Positions 8,784-18,328 of a DNA stretch of 20,520 bases are shown in pieces. Source of the stretch: a bacterium (GTDB lineage Bacteria; JACRDZ01; JAJRWM01); the NCBI GenBank assembly GCA_024276815.1, contig JAJRWM010000043.1, positions 1 to 20,520 on the forward strand, read 5' to 3'. Under the pieces are notes generated by a model, which saw only the letters and a list, made by a program, of their open reading frames with translations, had not been told where the DNA came from and made no database searches. A program made the translations under genes and the position numbers. The number at the start of each line of letters is the position of its first letter. The first letter of the stretch is position 1.

Positions 8784-9749
8784 TCAAAGAAAAGGGCTTA
8801 TTAATTGGTAAAAAACAGCGGCTAGAATCGAGCCGGAAACGCAAATGGTTAAATACAGGAAAAATACCCGCGGCTTGAAAAATGACCACATCAGAACCAA
8901 AGCCGGGATGGCAACCACCGGGCCGCCGACCAGAAAAGCCAGACCAACGCCCGGCGCGACCGCTCCCTTTTCCAGAATACCATAAAGAATCGCCGCCGAA
9001 GTGATCTGGTTGATATGAAGCGGAATGCTGACCAGAACTACGCCTACTATGGCCAAAAATGGATTTAAACGGGAAAAAGGCTCAATCATCTCAAAAGGAA
9101 TATAGCGAATAATAATAACCGAAGCCAGTATGCCCAGGAGCAGATATTTGCCGACCTTCCAGGAGACCTCCGCCATCTTGGCCAGAAAAATGAGCAATTT
9201 ATTGTCGGTCTTCTTTTCCAGCCGGTTGGAAAACTGCTCCCGGCAAAAACACTTTAACCGCTCATCGCCATATTCAGGGTCATGAGGATCGCCGTCCGGA
9301 ACAGCTCTCAAAAAGAGTTGGTCTTTTGTAAACCACTTCTTCTCAAACAACAGGGTCAGATAACCGGCGTAAATACCCATAAAAACGGCTGAGACCACCT
9401 TGACCACAGCCCAGGTCGTACCTAGTTCCCAGAGAGCCAGAGTGTAGCCGGAAGGACTCATCAGCGGCGAGGCGACCATTAAGGCCATGGCCGTCGAAAG
9501 CGGCAAACCAACCAAAACCAGGGAAACGATGATAGGTAATATACCGCAAGCGCAAAGGGGGCTGAAAACGCCTAACAAAGTAGCCAGAAGTATGCCCAGC
9601 TTTTGGAAACGGGTCAGGATTTTTCTCAACTGAACATGCCACTTGAAAGTCCTGATCAGAGCCGCCGCCGCCGCGCCGATTAAAAAGTATAACCAGATAT
9701 CCTTGATTTCATTAATAAAACTCTGGAGAAATAAATAAACTTCCTGCAC
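8784..9749 (-). CDS. Predicted permease, PF03773 (ArsP_1/DUF318) family
   Basis: Integral membrane transporter, 321 aa. The family hallmark LCACGILPI is at 65-73, and a second gating-like segment ASPLMSPSGYT at 93-103. There are about eight hydrophobic segments split by a cytoplasmic loop (about 137-185) that carries KCFCRE with Cys167 and Cys169. Family members include ArsP, an organoarsenical exporter, and proteins linked to Cu/Zn efflux. The substrate cannot be read here, although the loop cysteines would suit a soft metal or metalloid. The start is GTG 9749 with a weak ribosome binding site; no better start is seen upstream. No arsR-like regulator or other arsenic gene is nearby, so I do not call it arsP. 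Confidence 0.8.
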   Translation of the reverse strand: MQEVYLFLQSFINEIKDIWLYFLIGAAAAALIRTFKWHVQLRKILTRFQKLGILLATLLGVFSPLCACGILPIIVSLVLVGLPLSTAMALMVASPLMSPSGYTLALWELGTTWAVVKVVSAVFMGIYAGYLTLLFEKKWFTKDQLFLRAVPDGDPHDPEYGDERLKCFCREQFSNRLEKKTDNKLLIFLAKMAEVSWKVGKYLLLGILASVIIIRYIPFEMIEPFSRLNPFLAIVGVVLVSIPLHINQITSAAILYGILEKGAVAPGVGLAFLVGGPVVAIPALVLMWSFFKPRVFFLYLTICVSGSILAAVFYQLISPFL

Positions 9750-9815
9750 AAGCCCGCTTTCGTTAAAAACTGTGATTTGTCCGCTAAAGCATGTTACGAT
9801 CTTTTGTAAGGCTTT

Positions 9816-9854
9816 TTAGGGGGAGCTCTTTTTAGAAAAAACCGCTCCCCCTAA
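9816..9854. repeat. Long inverted repeat between permease and panD
   Basis: A perfect 11-bp stem, TTAGGGGGAGC (9816-9826) with GCTCCCCCTAA (9844-9854), closes a 17-base AT-rich loop. It lies in the divergent gap (9750-10053) between the permease and panD, so it is not needed as a terminator for either. It may be a repetitive element or a miniature transposon remnant. The rest of the gap shows only the panD promoter. Confidence 0.55.
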
Positions 9855-10005
9855 GACCCCCTCACAAAAACTTTAAATAGCCTGATCGCAAGGCCTTATG
9901 TAAACAAAAAGACACGATGATAATCCATATTTCAAGAATTCTTTCAGAGAATGAGGTTGCCCTGGAGCCGCTTGCAATACACTCTAGTCTCGTAAGGCAA
10001 ATAAA

Positions 10006-10014
10006 TGGTATAAT
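10006..10014 (+). promoter_or_regulatory. Extended -10 promoter of panD
   Basis: TGGTATAAT gives a consensus -10 hexamer at 10009-10014 with the TGN extension at 10006-10008. There is no good -35 box at 16-18 bases, as is usual for extended -10 promoters. The site is 39 bases upstream of the panD ATG. Confidence 0.45.
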
Positions 10015-10053
10015 ATAATATAAAATAGAATCACGCAAAAGTTTGGAGAAAAT

Positions 10054-10413
10054 ATGAAACGCTGGTTGTTAAAATCTAAAATACATCGGGCCTCAATTAC
10101 CGGAACCGATTTGAATTACGTGGGTAGCCTGACGCTGGACGCTGACCTGATGAGAGCGGCCGGTCTCGCCCCCCATGAAAAGGTGCAGGTCGTAAATATC
10201 AATAACGGCGCCAGGTTTGAAACATATTTATTCGAAGGCGAACCAGGCAAAGGCGAAGTCTGCCTGAATGGAGCGGCCGCGAGACTGGGCGAAATCGGCG
10301 ATGTCGTGGTTATTATTTCCTACGGCCTGCTTGATGACGAAGAACTGAAAACGTTTGAACCACAAGTTATTCACGTGAATGAAAAGAACCAGATTATTCC
10401 CTGGCGTCCCTGA
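10054..10413 (+). CDS. panD: Aspartate 1-decarboxylase
   Basis: Makes beta-alanine from L-aspartate for pantothenate and CoA synthesis, in the cytoplasm as a tetramer. The 119-aa length is typical. The proenzyme cleavage site Gly24-Ser25 is present in YVGS; Ser25 becomes the pyruvoyl cofactor. Lys9, Arg54, Tyr58 and Asn72 sit at their standard positions. The ATG has GGAG five bases upstream (TTTGGAGAAAAT) and a promoter at 10006-10014. No other pantothenate genes are adjacent. Its last 20 bases overlap the end of a small gene on the other strand. Confidence 0.96.
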   Translation: MKRWLLKSKIHRASITGTDLNYVGSLTLDADLMRAAGLAPHEKVQVVNINNGARFETYLFEGEPGKGEVCLNGAAARLGEIGDVVVIISYGLLDDEELKTFEPQVIHVNEKNQIIPWRP

Positions 10414-10666
10414 GAGGAAAAGCCCGCCCCAGCATCATGAAACCAGCCAGATAATAAGGCATCTTTTCCAGTTGGGCAAGCTCCATAACGCAACCGTTGG
10501 CCGGCCGACCGTAATGGTATTCGTCCAGGATACGGTTGAAATTGCGCTCCAAAAAGGGAGCCAGGCGTGATAATGGCGCGAGGTTGGCCGACTTCGACCG
10601 AACCGGTGAGTCGTGCCGAATGGATGAGAAATCATCAAACAACGATTTTTGCTTAAGTTTTGCCAT
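10394..10666 (-). CDS. Hypothetical protein, 90 aa
   Basis: The frame starts at ATG 10666 with GGGGA about ten bases upstream and ends with TAA at 10394. It can be extended upstream to 10765, but this start has the only plausible ribosome binding site. The product begins MAKLKQKSLFDDF, is basic in its first half and has a mixed, foldable composition, including a YYLAGFMMLG hydrophobic patch near the C-terminus. Codon choice looks like the neighbouring genes. It converges on panD and overlaps its 3' end by 20 bases, so transcripts would be antisense there. I recognise no family. Confidence 0.5.
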   Translation of the reverse strand: MAKLKQKSLFDDFSSIRHDSPVRSKSANLAPLSRLAPFLERNFNRILDEYHYGRPANGCVMELAQLEKMPYYLAGFMMLGRAFPLRDARE

Positions 10667-11068
10667 AGCAGAAATTCCCCAACAAAAATTACCGGACAAC
10701 CGACTTTGCCTGTAGAAGAAACCATGGAAGAGGGAAACGATGTTTTGCTCCCCTCTCCCATCCAAGGTTGGTTGAGTGTTCCCCCACTCTCCGTCCTAAT
10801 TTAACTTCTGCATTAATTATCGACAAGCTATATAATTACTTTAAGTTTTTTTTAATATTTTTTTTCAGAAATTACAAACAAACTTTAACCACAACCGATA
10901 ACATGCTGATATTAAAGGTAAATTATCATAACAAACAATCTCCGACCTGGTTTAATTTTTTCTGGTAATATTTGCCACGGGCTTTTCAAGCAATATTATA
11001 ATCAAGGCCAAAGTGAAGTACTCCTTTGCTGCCGCACGGAGCTTCGGCCGGGAAGGAAACGATTGATT
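10667..11068. other. Intergenic region, AT-rich with C-rich repeat pieces
   Basis: About 400 bases between the unknown 90-aa gene and tgt. The middle (10800-10980) is strikingly AT-rich, with two T-runs around 10844-10865. Both edges carry a similar motif: GAAACGAT, a short gap, then TTTTGCTCCCC near 10733-10752, and the looser GAAACGAT to TTGCTCCCC near 11055-11080, the second reaching into the end of tgt. Promoters for the 90-aa gene must lie here but I see no convincing pair of boxes. No tRNA or other RNA gene is recognised. An open frame at 10768-10968 looks like chance. Confidence 0.4.
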
Positions 11069-13259
<2,191 letters not shown>

Positions 13260-13267
13260 TTTCACCC

Positions 13268-14077
13268 TCAGAAACTATGTGAACTTCTCAGCATCAAGTT
13301 AACGCCAAGGAAAGTGAAGATCATCACCCAAAAACCGATTACCGACAAAGCGTTGGCCCGCTTACCGGCCCAGCGCGGAGTAAAACGGGTGTGGATATAA
13401 ACGGCATAGTAAACCCAAAGCAGGGCGGACCAGATCTCCTTGGCCGTCCAGATCCAGTAATTGCCCCAGGCGTAATAAGCCCAGATGCCGCCGGTCAGCA
13501 TGGAAAAAGAGAACCAGAAGAAACCCCAGGCGTTGAGACTACTGGCGTTTTTATCCAAGGCGGCGCAGGCCGGTAAATTTTCATTAAAATACTTCAACTT
13601 GTTGTTACGGCGTAAAAAATAGAGTATGGACAGACTGGCTCCCATCGTGAATAGCCCGTAGGAAGCAAAGGCGCTAAGCACATGTATCTCAAACCAGATA
13701 CTCTGAAGAGCCGGGTACATCTCGGTTATCCGGGACGATATGCGCAAAGTAAACACCGCTGAGACCACCACGACCAAAAGCGGGAAAATCACGGCCAGAC
13801 CATTATGACGACGCCAGATGTGAATCAGTGAAGCCAGAGCGATAAAGAAAATAAACTGGTTCATCGATTCAAAGAAATTAGCCACCGGAGTATGACTCGC
13901 GGCGACTCCCCGTAAAATCATCGCTGACAAATGAAGCAAGACCGCGGCCAGTAAAATAATTTTACCCGCCATTAGCGAGCGTTTGGGGAAAAACATTGAA
14001 TGACAGATGAAAAAAATGAACGAAAACAAATAACCGATTAAAGCGATTTGAAACCACAAATAGTGAGTGTTTATCAC
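13268..14077 (-). CDS. ccsA: Cytochrome c biogenesis protein CcsA (ResC) family
   Basis: Haem-handling membrane protein of the WWD family, 269 aa, with about eight hydrophobic segments. The tryptophan-rich motif WGNYWIWTAKEIW is at 204-216. Candidate haem-ligand histidines are His132 (FEIHVLSAF) and His229 (YIHTRF) in flanking segments. In the motif the usual Asp of the WD pair is Thr211. The start is GTG 14077, directly abutting the TAA of the gene before it. It acts with the adjacent resB. The presence of both implies c-type cytochromes elsewhere in this genome; no CxxCH protein is found here. Confidence 0.88.
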   Translation of the reverse strand: MINTHYLWFQIALIGYLFSFIFFICHSMFFPKRSLMAGKIILLAAVLLHLSAMILRGVAASHTPVANFFESMNQFIFFIALASLIHIWRRHNGLAVIFPLLVVVVSAVFTLRISSRITEMYPALQSIWFEIHVLSAFASYGLFTMGASLSILYFLRRNNKLKYFNENLPACAALDKNASSLNAWGFFWFSFSMLTGGIWAYYAWGNYWIWTAKEIWSALLWVYYAVYIHTRFTPRWAGKRANALSVIGFWVMIFTFLGVNLMLRSSHSF

Positions 14078-16225
14078 TTACTCAATCAACCTTTCCCTCA
14101 TTTTCAGAGCTTTCGCGTGATTAGGGTCGTCTTTCAAGACGGCGTTAAACTGCTCCAGGGCCTTGTTTAAATCACCCTGTTTGAAGTAGGCAAACCCCAG
14201 GTTAAAACGGGCATCGTTTATTTCCTTGACCTCACGGGGAGTTAATTCAGGCTTTTTAGCCAGGCTGACTACCGCCTGCCGGTAAAACTTGACCGCGTCG
14301 TCAACCCGCCGATGCATAAAAGCGATGTTGCCAAGATTGTTCAAAGCCCCGAAGAGTTCAGGGTTTATCCTGACCGCTTCCTCCAGGTTGCTGATAGCTT
14401 TGAGCCAGACGCTGTCCTTGGCGTACAGGTTACCCAGCTTAAAATAGTCCCGCGCGCTCATCCCGCCAGCAAGTTTTTTTTCTTCCAATTCCCGGATCAA
14501 CAACTGGTCCTTGCTTTTTTCCCGGTTAAAGAACTTATCCTGCTTCTTCAAATTCTGGTTGGCCTTGAAAGGACGGATTAAATTGCCGACGTTGAAACCC
14601 AGCCACAGGAGCAACAGCAAGACTCCAGCCCACCTGCCCAGATTAATCAGCGGATTAATCCCGGGAACAGCCTTTCTTTTCTGTTTCGCGCCGCCCGCTC
14701 CCACGGTCACGGACTGAGCCGTTTCCGACTGGGCGAGAATCGAAGTGAAAGCAACCGACATCCAGAAAAAATAAGCGCTGGAAACAAAACGCATGTCTAC
14801 GCTGACCAAAGCGTTCAGCATCAAAGCGCCAATCCCGGCAAGTAGCCCCATCAACATGAAACGCTGAGGATGCTCACGATTCAAAACCTTAGCCGAACTC
14901 CGGAAAAAGACATATAAAAAACCCAGGAACAACCCCAATCCCAAAAGACCCTGCTCCGCGCCGATCTCCAAAAACTCGTTATGAGCGTGCCGCACAAAGT
15001 AAAGGTTCTTGGGGTGATAAATATCCAGCTCAGCCGGCCGGAAATCAGGATAAAGAACCGCGAAAGTGCCAATCCCGCCCCCCAGCAGAGGATGAGCCGA
15101 CATCATGCGGACAGCTCCCAGCCAGACGTAAACACGGGCCGTTCGCCGATACGCGATTTCAACGGCCTTGGTAAATAATTCCGGCTGGGTTGCCTTAACT
15201 ACCCCAACCAGGAGGATACAGACCAGGATAAAAACCCCGACAGAAATACCAAACAACCGCGTTTTTTGGGCTAAATCACCCTCCAGCGAGTAGATAAACA
15301 GAAAGGCGAAAATAATAAAACCCATGGTCACGGCGATATAGCCGGCCCTGGTCTGGGTCAGCGCCAGGTTAATTAAAATCAGCAGCAGAACCGGGAAATA
15401 GAACCAAACCCGAACCGTGTTTTTTAAATACACGCTCTCAGCTAAAAGACCGAACCCCACCAGGGCAACCAACACCAGGTAAGCCGAGTACATATTTGCG
15501 TTGCCATAAGTGGAGAAAATTCTTTTGTCAGCAAGTTCCTTGTTGAAAATCGGCCCGAAATGATTGACCAGAATATAATAAGAAACCATGAACAGAAGAA
15601 GGAGTGACAGATGATCAACGAGACGGCCGCGATGAAAATACAAGACCACACCCCAGAACAGACCGACACCGAAAATCATCAGGGAAACGTAAAAATCACC
15701 GCCAAATACTCCGGCGTTCTGAAACAGGCGTTCCGTCGGACGGAAGAGAAAGAAAAAATCGACCTGATAATACTGGGATATACCATAAATACATAAAACA
15801 ATCGTTACCCCCAGCCAAAGATCAATCAGCTTGCGGGTTAAACGATGTGATTTCAAACCGTGGCTCAGACTCCAGTAAAGCGATCCGTAAATGAAAAATT
15901 TAAACCAGGTCGTCCAGCCGGCGTCCTTGAACTCGCTGCCTAAAAAAAAGTATGAAGTCAAGCCGGCAACCAGGAAAAGAACCAGCAAAAGATCGTAACG
16001 ATTGAAGAGTCCGACCCAATCATAAGCGTTCGCCGGTTCCCGGAACAACACGCTTACAAGATAGGCGCCAAAAAGACTTAACGCGCTTAACTGCCCTAAA
16101 AGAAGCTTGTAGCGGGCTAAATTTATATTGAAGGCGAGGACTACTCCGACAATACCGGCCGCCGCCAGAACAAAAATCAGCGCTTCCCGCCAATTACCGG
16201 TTGGCTTAACTGGTTGACTGGTCAT
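14078..16225 (-). CDS. O-antigen ligase/polymerase family protein with C-terminal TPRs
   Basis: Polytopic membrane protein, 715 aa. About twelve hydrophobic segments precede a large periplasmic loop with the Wzy_C/WaaL-type pattern: an RVYVWLGAVRMM segment, then HPLLGGGIGTF, then HAHNEFLEIGAEQG. The last 129 residues or so hold about three TPRs. Relatives join polyprenyl-linked glycans to lipid A core, polymerise O-units, or transfer glycan to protein (PglL-type); the sequence does not decide which. The start at ATG 16225 is chosen because the upstream in-frame TTG at 16264 is itself part of the -35 box. No ribosome binding site is visible and the transcript should begin about four bases before the ATG. 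It is first in the operon with ccsA, resB and tgt. Confidence 0.85.
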   Translation of the reverse strand: MTSQPVKPTGNWREALIFVLAAAGIVGVVLAFNINLARYKLLLGQLSALSLFGAYLVSVLFREPANAYDWVGLFNRYDLLLVLFLVAGLTSYFFLGSEFKDAGWTTWFKFFIYGSLYWSLSHGLKSHRLTRKLIDLWLGVTIVLCIYGISQYYQVDFFFLFRPTERLFQNAGVFGGDFYVSLMIFGVGLFWGVVLYFHRGRLVDHLSLLLLFMVSYYILVNHFGPIFNKELADKRIFSTYGNANMYSAYLVLVALVGFGLLAESVYLKNTVRVWFYFPVLLLILINLALTQTRAGYIAVTMGFIIFAFLFIYSLEGDLAQKTRLFGISVGVFILVCILLVGVVKATQPELFTKAVEIAYRRTARVYVWLGAVRMMSAHPLLGGGIGTFAVLYPDFRPAELDIYHPKNLYFVRHAHNEFLEIGAEQGLLGLGLFLGFLYVFFRSSAKVLNREHPQRFMLMGLLAGIGALMLNALVSVDMRFVSSAYFFWMSVAFTSILAQSETAQSVTVGAGGAKQKRKAVPGINPLINLGRWAGVLLLLLWLGFNVGNLIRPFKANQNLKKQDKFFNREKSKDQLLIRELEEKKLAGGMSARDYFKLGNLYAKDSVWLKAISNLEEAVRINPELFGALNNLGNIAFMHRRVDDAVKFYRQAVVSLAKKPELTPREVKEINDARFNLGFAYFKQGDLNKALEQFNAVLKDDPNHAKALKMRERLIE

Positions 16226-16235
16226 GATTTTACAG

Positions 16236-16264
16236 GTTATAACACTTACCCCCAAGCTTGTCAA
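16236..16264 (-). promoter_or_regulatory. Strong promoter of the wzy-like/ccsA/resB/tgt operon
   Basis: The minus strand reads TTGACA (16259-16264), a 17-base spacer, then TATAAC (16236-16241), a perfect -35 and a near-perfect -10. The expected start is near 16229, so the first ATG at 16225 would have a leader of only about four bases. Confidence 0.75.
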
Positions 16265-16491
16265 GGCGGCGAAGGCAAATCACCAGGGCAATCGCAAACT
16301 ACGGCATGAATCCTGAAATACACCCCAAGCGGCCCACTGAAGGACCTGTCAGAAACAAAAAATCCCGCCCCCGCCTCAAAAAAAAAGCACCGGCCCATTA
16401 TAATATAATAATGATTATACCGGTTTGAGCCGAAGTAAAAGATAGTATAAAATGACACGTAACCTTGTTACCTGACTGTGAAAGGAGAGAA

Positions 16492-17370
16492 ATGCGGGTA
16501 TACCTGGGCAAACAGATTCCTTTTTTTGGCATTAAAGAACTCGAACAGCTCCACAAAGTGGAACTTGATTTATCAGAGTTTTTAAACCCTACCTTTATTT
16601 GCGGTTCGGCCCATAGCGGTAAAACCGTTCTGGCAAAGGCCATTATCGAAGATTTTACCCATGCCGAAATTCCGGCCATTATCATTGATAATAAAGGAGA
16701 TCTAGGCTCGCTAGGCCTGGTGTTCCCCAACTATTCCCCGGAGTCGTTTATTTCCTGGGTTGATTCCGGTGAAGGCAAGGAGGAAATAAAAGCGCAGGCG
16801 ACCAGCTACTCCAAACGCTATCTGCACCGGTTGAAATTGTTTGACATTAGTCCGGCCACCGTCAAGGCTATGATGGGAACCACCAGAACTACAATTTTTA
16901 CCCCTAAAAGTAACCACGGCGTTAAAATATCCATCCCGGCCTTACCCGGCGCCCCTTTAAATATTGATGAAATAATAAAAAAAGAACCCGATCTGATAAC
17001 CCAGTCAGCCAATTCAATCGCCGTTGGCTTGATTGAGAGAGTTTATCCCGGGGAAAATATGGAACTGTATGAAAGAGAGTTTAACTTTCTCAGCAATCTT
17101 ATCAGTTACGCCTGGCAAAAAAAACAGCGTATCGAAGGGATAGACGGGATAAAAGCCCTGGTTGACCTGATTCAGCGGCCGCCGGCGAAAATGATCGGCG
17201 CCTTCCCCATGGACCGCTATATTATGCCCCATAAACGAAAAAACCTGGCTCTCAAACTCAACACCCTGCTCAGAGCAGCGGAGCAGCTCTGGTACAGCGG
17301 ACTGCCTCTGGACATGCCTACCCTGCTGGGACAACAAGTTTCCCGGCCAAAACCCAGATCAGTATCATAA
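16492..17370 (+). CDS. N-terminal fragment of HerA-like ATPase
   Basis: The frame begins at ATG 16492, with GGAG and a spacing of about five bases upstream, and stops at 17370. The P-loop GSAHSGKT is at 38-45, and the HerA-type second strand AIIIDNKGDLGSL at 62-74. Walker B is not reached. The final 11 residues, after LLGQQ, are out of frame with the family and are probably an artefact of the frameshift. Divergent from the O-antigen-ligase operon. A possible weak promoter (TTGAGC at 16425, TATAAA at 16446, 15-base spacer) lies upstream. Family members are ring-forming ATPases that move DNA or, in some systems, protein. The role here is unknown. Confidence 0.75.
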   Translation: MRVYLGKQIPFFGIKELEQLHKVELDLSEFLNPTFICGSAHSGKTVLAKAIIEDFTHAEIPAIIIDNKGDLGSLGLVFPNYSPESFISWVDSGEGKEEIKAQATSYSKRYLHRLKLFDISPATVKAMMGTTRTTIFTPKSNHGVKISIPALPGAPLNIDEIIKKEPDLITQSANSIAVGLIERVYPGENMELYEREFNFLSNLISYAWQKKQRIEGIDGIKALVDLIQRPPAKMIGAFPMDRYIMPHKRKNLALKLNTLLRAAEQLWYSGLPLDMPTLLGQQVSRPKPRSVS

Positions 17371-17525
17371 ACATCAGCCATCTCGACAGGGCCGAGGAAC
17401 AGAGCTTCGTCATTGGCCGGGTTATCCAGACAATTTATCTCTGGATGAAACAGCTTGGCCCAACCAATAAACCACGGCTTTTATTTTATATTGATTAAAT
17501 CGGCAAGCACGGGGTTCACCGTTCT

Positions 17526-18275
17526 TTGTTTCCCAAGTCACCCAATTATACCGCCGCCAAGTATATGCTGAACCAGCTTCTCCCAAGCGCGAAAAAATAC
17601 GGCGTCGCTGTGGTGGTAAGCGCGACAACGCCGGGCAACCTTGACTATAAAGCGATGAACGCCTGCCCGAACTGGCTTATCGGACCGCAGAACAACAACC
17701 GGGAATGGCAGAACATGCGCTATGGACTGCTGGACATTAATTTGAAAGTCGAACAGTTGGCTCGCGATAACAACCTGGCCCGAGAAGGCGAGTTTATCCT
17801 GAAACTGGGTAATGGCGAGGTCCGCTACCTGCATGAACGCTGGGTCACCAGTTTTCATCGTCCCTTCTCGATGATTGAGATAAAACGCTTTACCAACGAA
17901 AACGAGTTCGACCAAACCTCGTCATTCACCAAGGAAATTCCTCCCGATTCCAGCCAGGACAGCAAAACCAGCGTCTATGAAACGGATATCAACGCTCCCT
18001 GTTTACTGGAAATTATCAGCGGAGAACTTCAGGGACAAAAAATACCCCTGCAAAGCGGGGAAAACTCCTATGGCCGTAACGAGTTTTGTCCCACTAGCAA
18101 ACACGTCAGCCGCCGCCATATCAGGATTATTAAAAAGGACGACGATTATTATATCAAAGATACTTCCACGAATGGTACTTATATCGGCGGACGCAAGATA
18201 GACATCCGCCGCCTTGAGCCGGGTGATGAAATAACTCTCGGTAAAGGCGAGGTCAAGCTTCGCTTTGTCAAATGA
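17526..18275 (+). CDS. C-terminal fragment: rest of ATPase core plus FHA domain
   Basis: Open frame of 249 codons that opens only at a TTG inside RSLFPKS, with no ribosome binding site, so it is probably not translated alone. The segment VVVSATTPGNLDYKAMN matches the post-Walker B strand of HerA-like ATPases. After a Ser/Thr-rich linker (about 125-155) comes an FHA domain: Gly183-Arg184, SRRH at 195-198 and TNGT at 215-218, the phosphothreonine-binding residues. An FHA tail suggests control by Ser/Thr phosphorylation, though no kinase is in the window. Ends at TGA 18273-18275, 53 bases from the converging hexomutase gene. Confidence 0.72.
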   Translation: MFPKSPNYTAAKYMLNQLLPSAKKYGVAVVVSATTPGNLDYKAMNACPNWLIGPQNNNREWQNMRYGLLDINLKVEQLARDNNLAREGEFILKLGNGEVRYLHERWVTSFHRPFSMIEIKRFTNENEFDQTSSFTKEIPPDSSQDSKTSVYETDINAPCLLEIISGELQGQKIPLQSGENSYGRNEFCPTSKHVSRRHIRIIKKDDDYYIKDTSTNGTYIGGRKIDIRRLEPGDEITLGKGEVKLRFVK

Positions 18276-18328
18276 CGCGAAATTCCACCGGTGAACCTGT
18301 TTTATAGACCCTCAAATACTTTGATCTT

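Larger units (their letters stand above)
16492..18275 (+). pseudogene. HerA-like ATPase with FHA domain, broken by frameshift and stop
   Basis: Read as one gene this would encode about 594 aa: a HerA/FtsK-type ATPase, a linker, and a C-terminal FHA domain. Two lesions interrupt it. One base appears to be missing near 17338, because restoring a G turns the frame into QQGFPAKTQISIINISHLD, the strand before Walker B of this family. In that second frame a TAA at 17496-17498 stands right after FYID, where Walker B needs its second acidic residue. On the far side the frame continues as IGKHGVHRSLFPKS and stays open to the end. Apart from the two lesions the codons look undamaged, so the break is recent or is a sequencing or assembly error. 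Confidence 0.75.

Noticed and set aside
8784-9749. Calling the permease arsP
   Set aside because: PF03773 spans several substrates, and there is no arsenic gene or metalloregulator nearby to decide.
9816-9854. Rho-independent terminator
   Set aside because: It lies upstream of both flanking genes, and neither strand has a T-run directly after the stem.
10768-10968. 66-codon plus-strand frame in the AT-rich spacer
   Set aside because: Phe/Asn/Lys-rich product from low-complexity DNA, with no ribosome binding site and no recognisable features.
16226-16264. TTG at 16264 as start of the O-antigen-ligase-like gene
   Set aside because: It lies in the -35 hexamer TTGACA of a near-consensus promoter whose transcript would begin downstream of it.
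16261-16458. 65-codon minus-strand frame in the divergent promoter gap
   Set aside because: Overlaps promoter sequence on both strands, has no ribosome binding site, and its product is compositionally odd.
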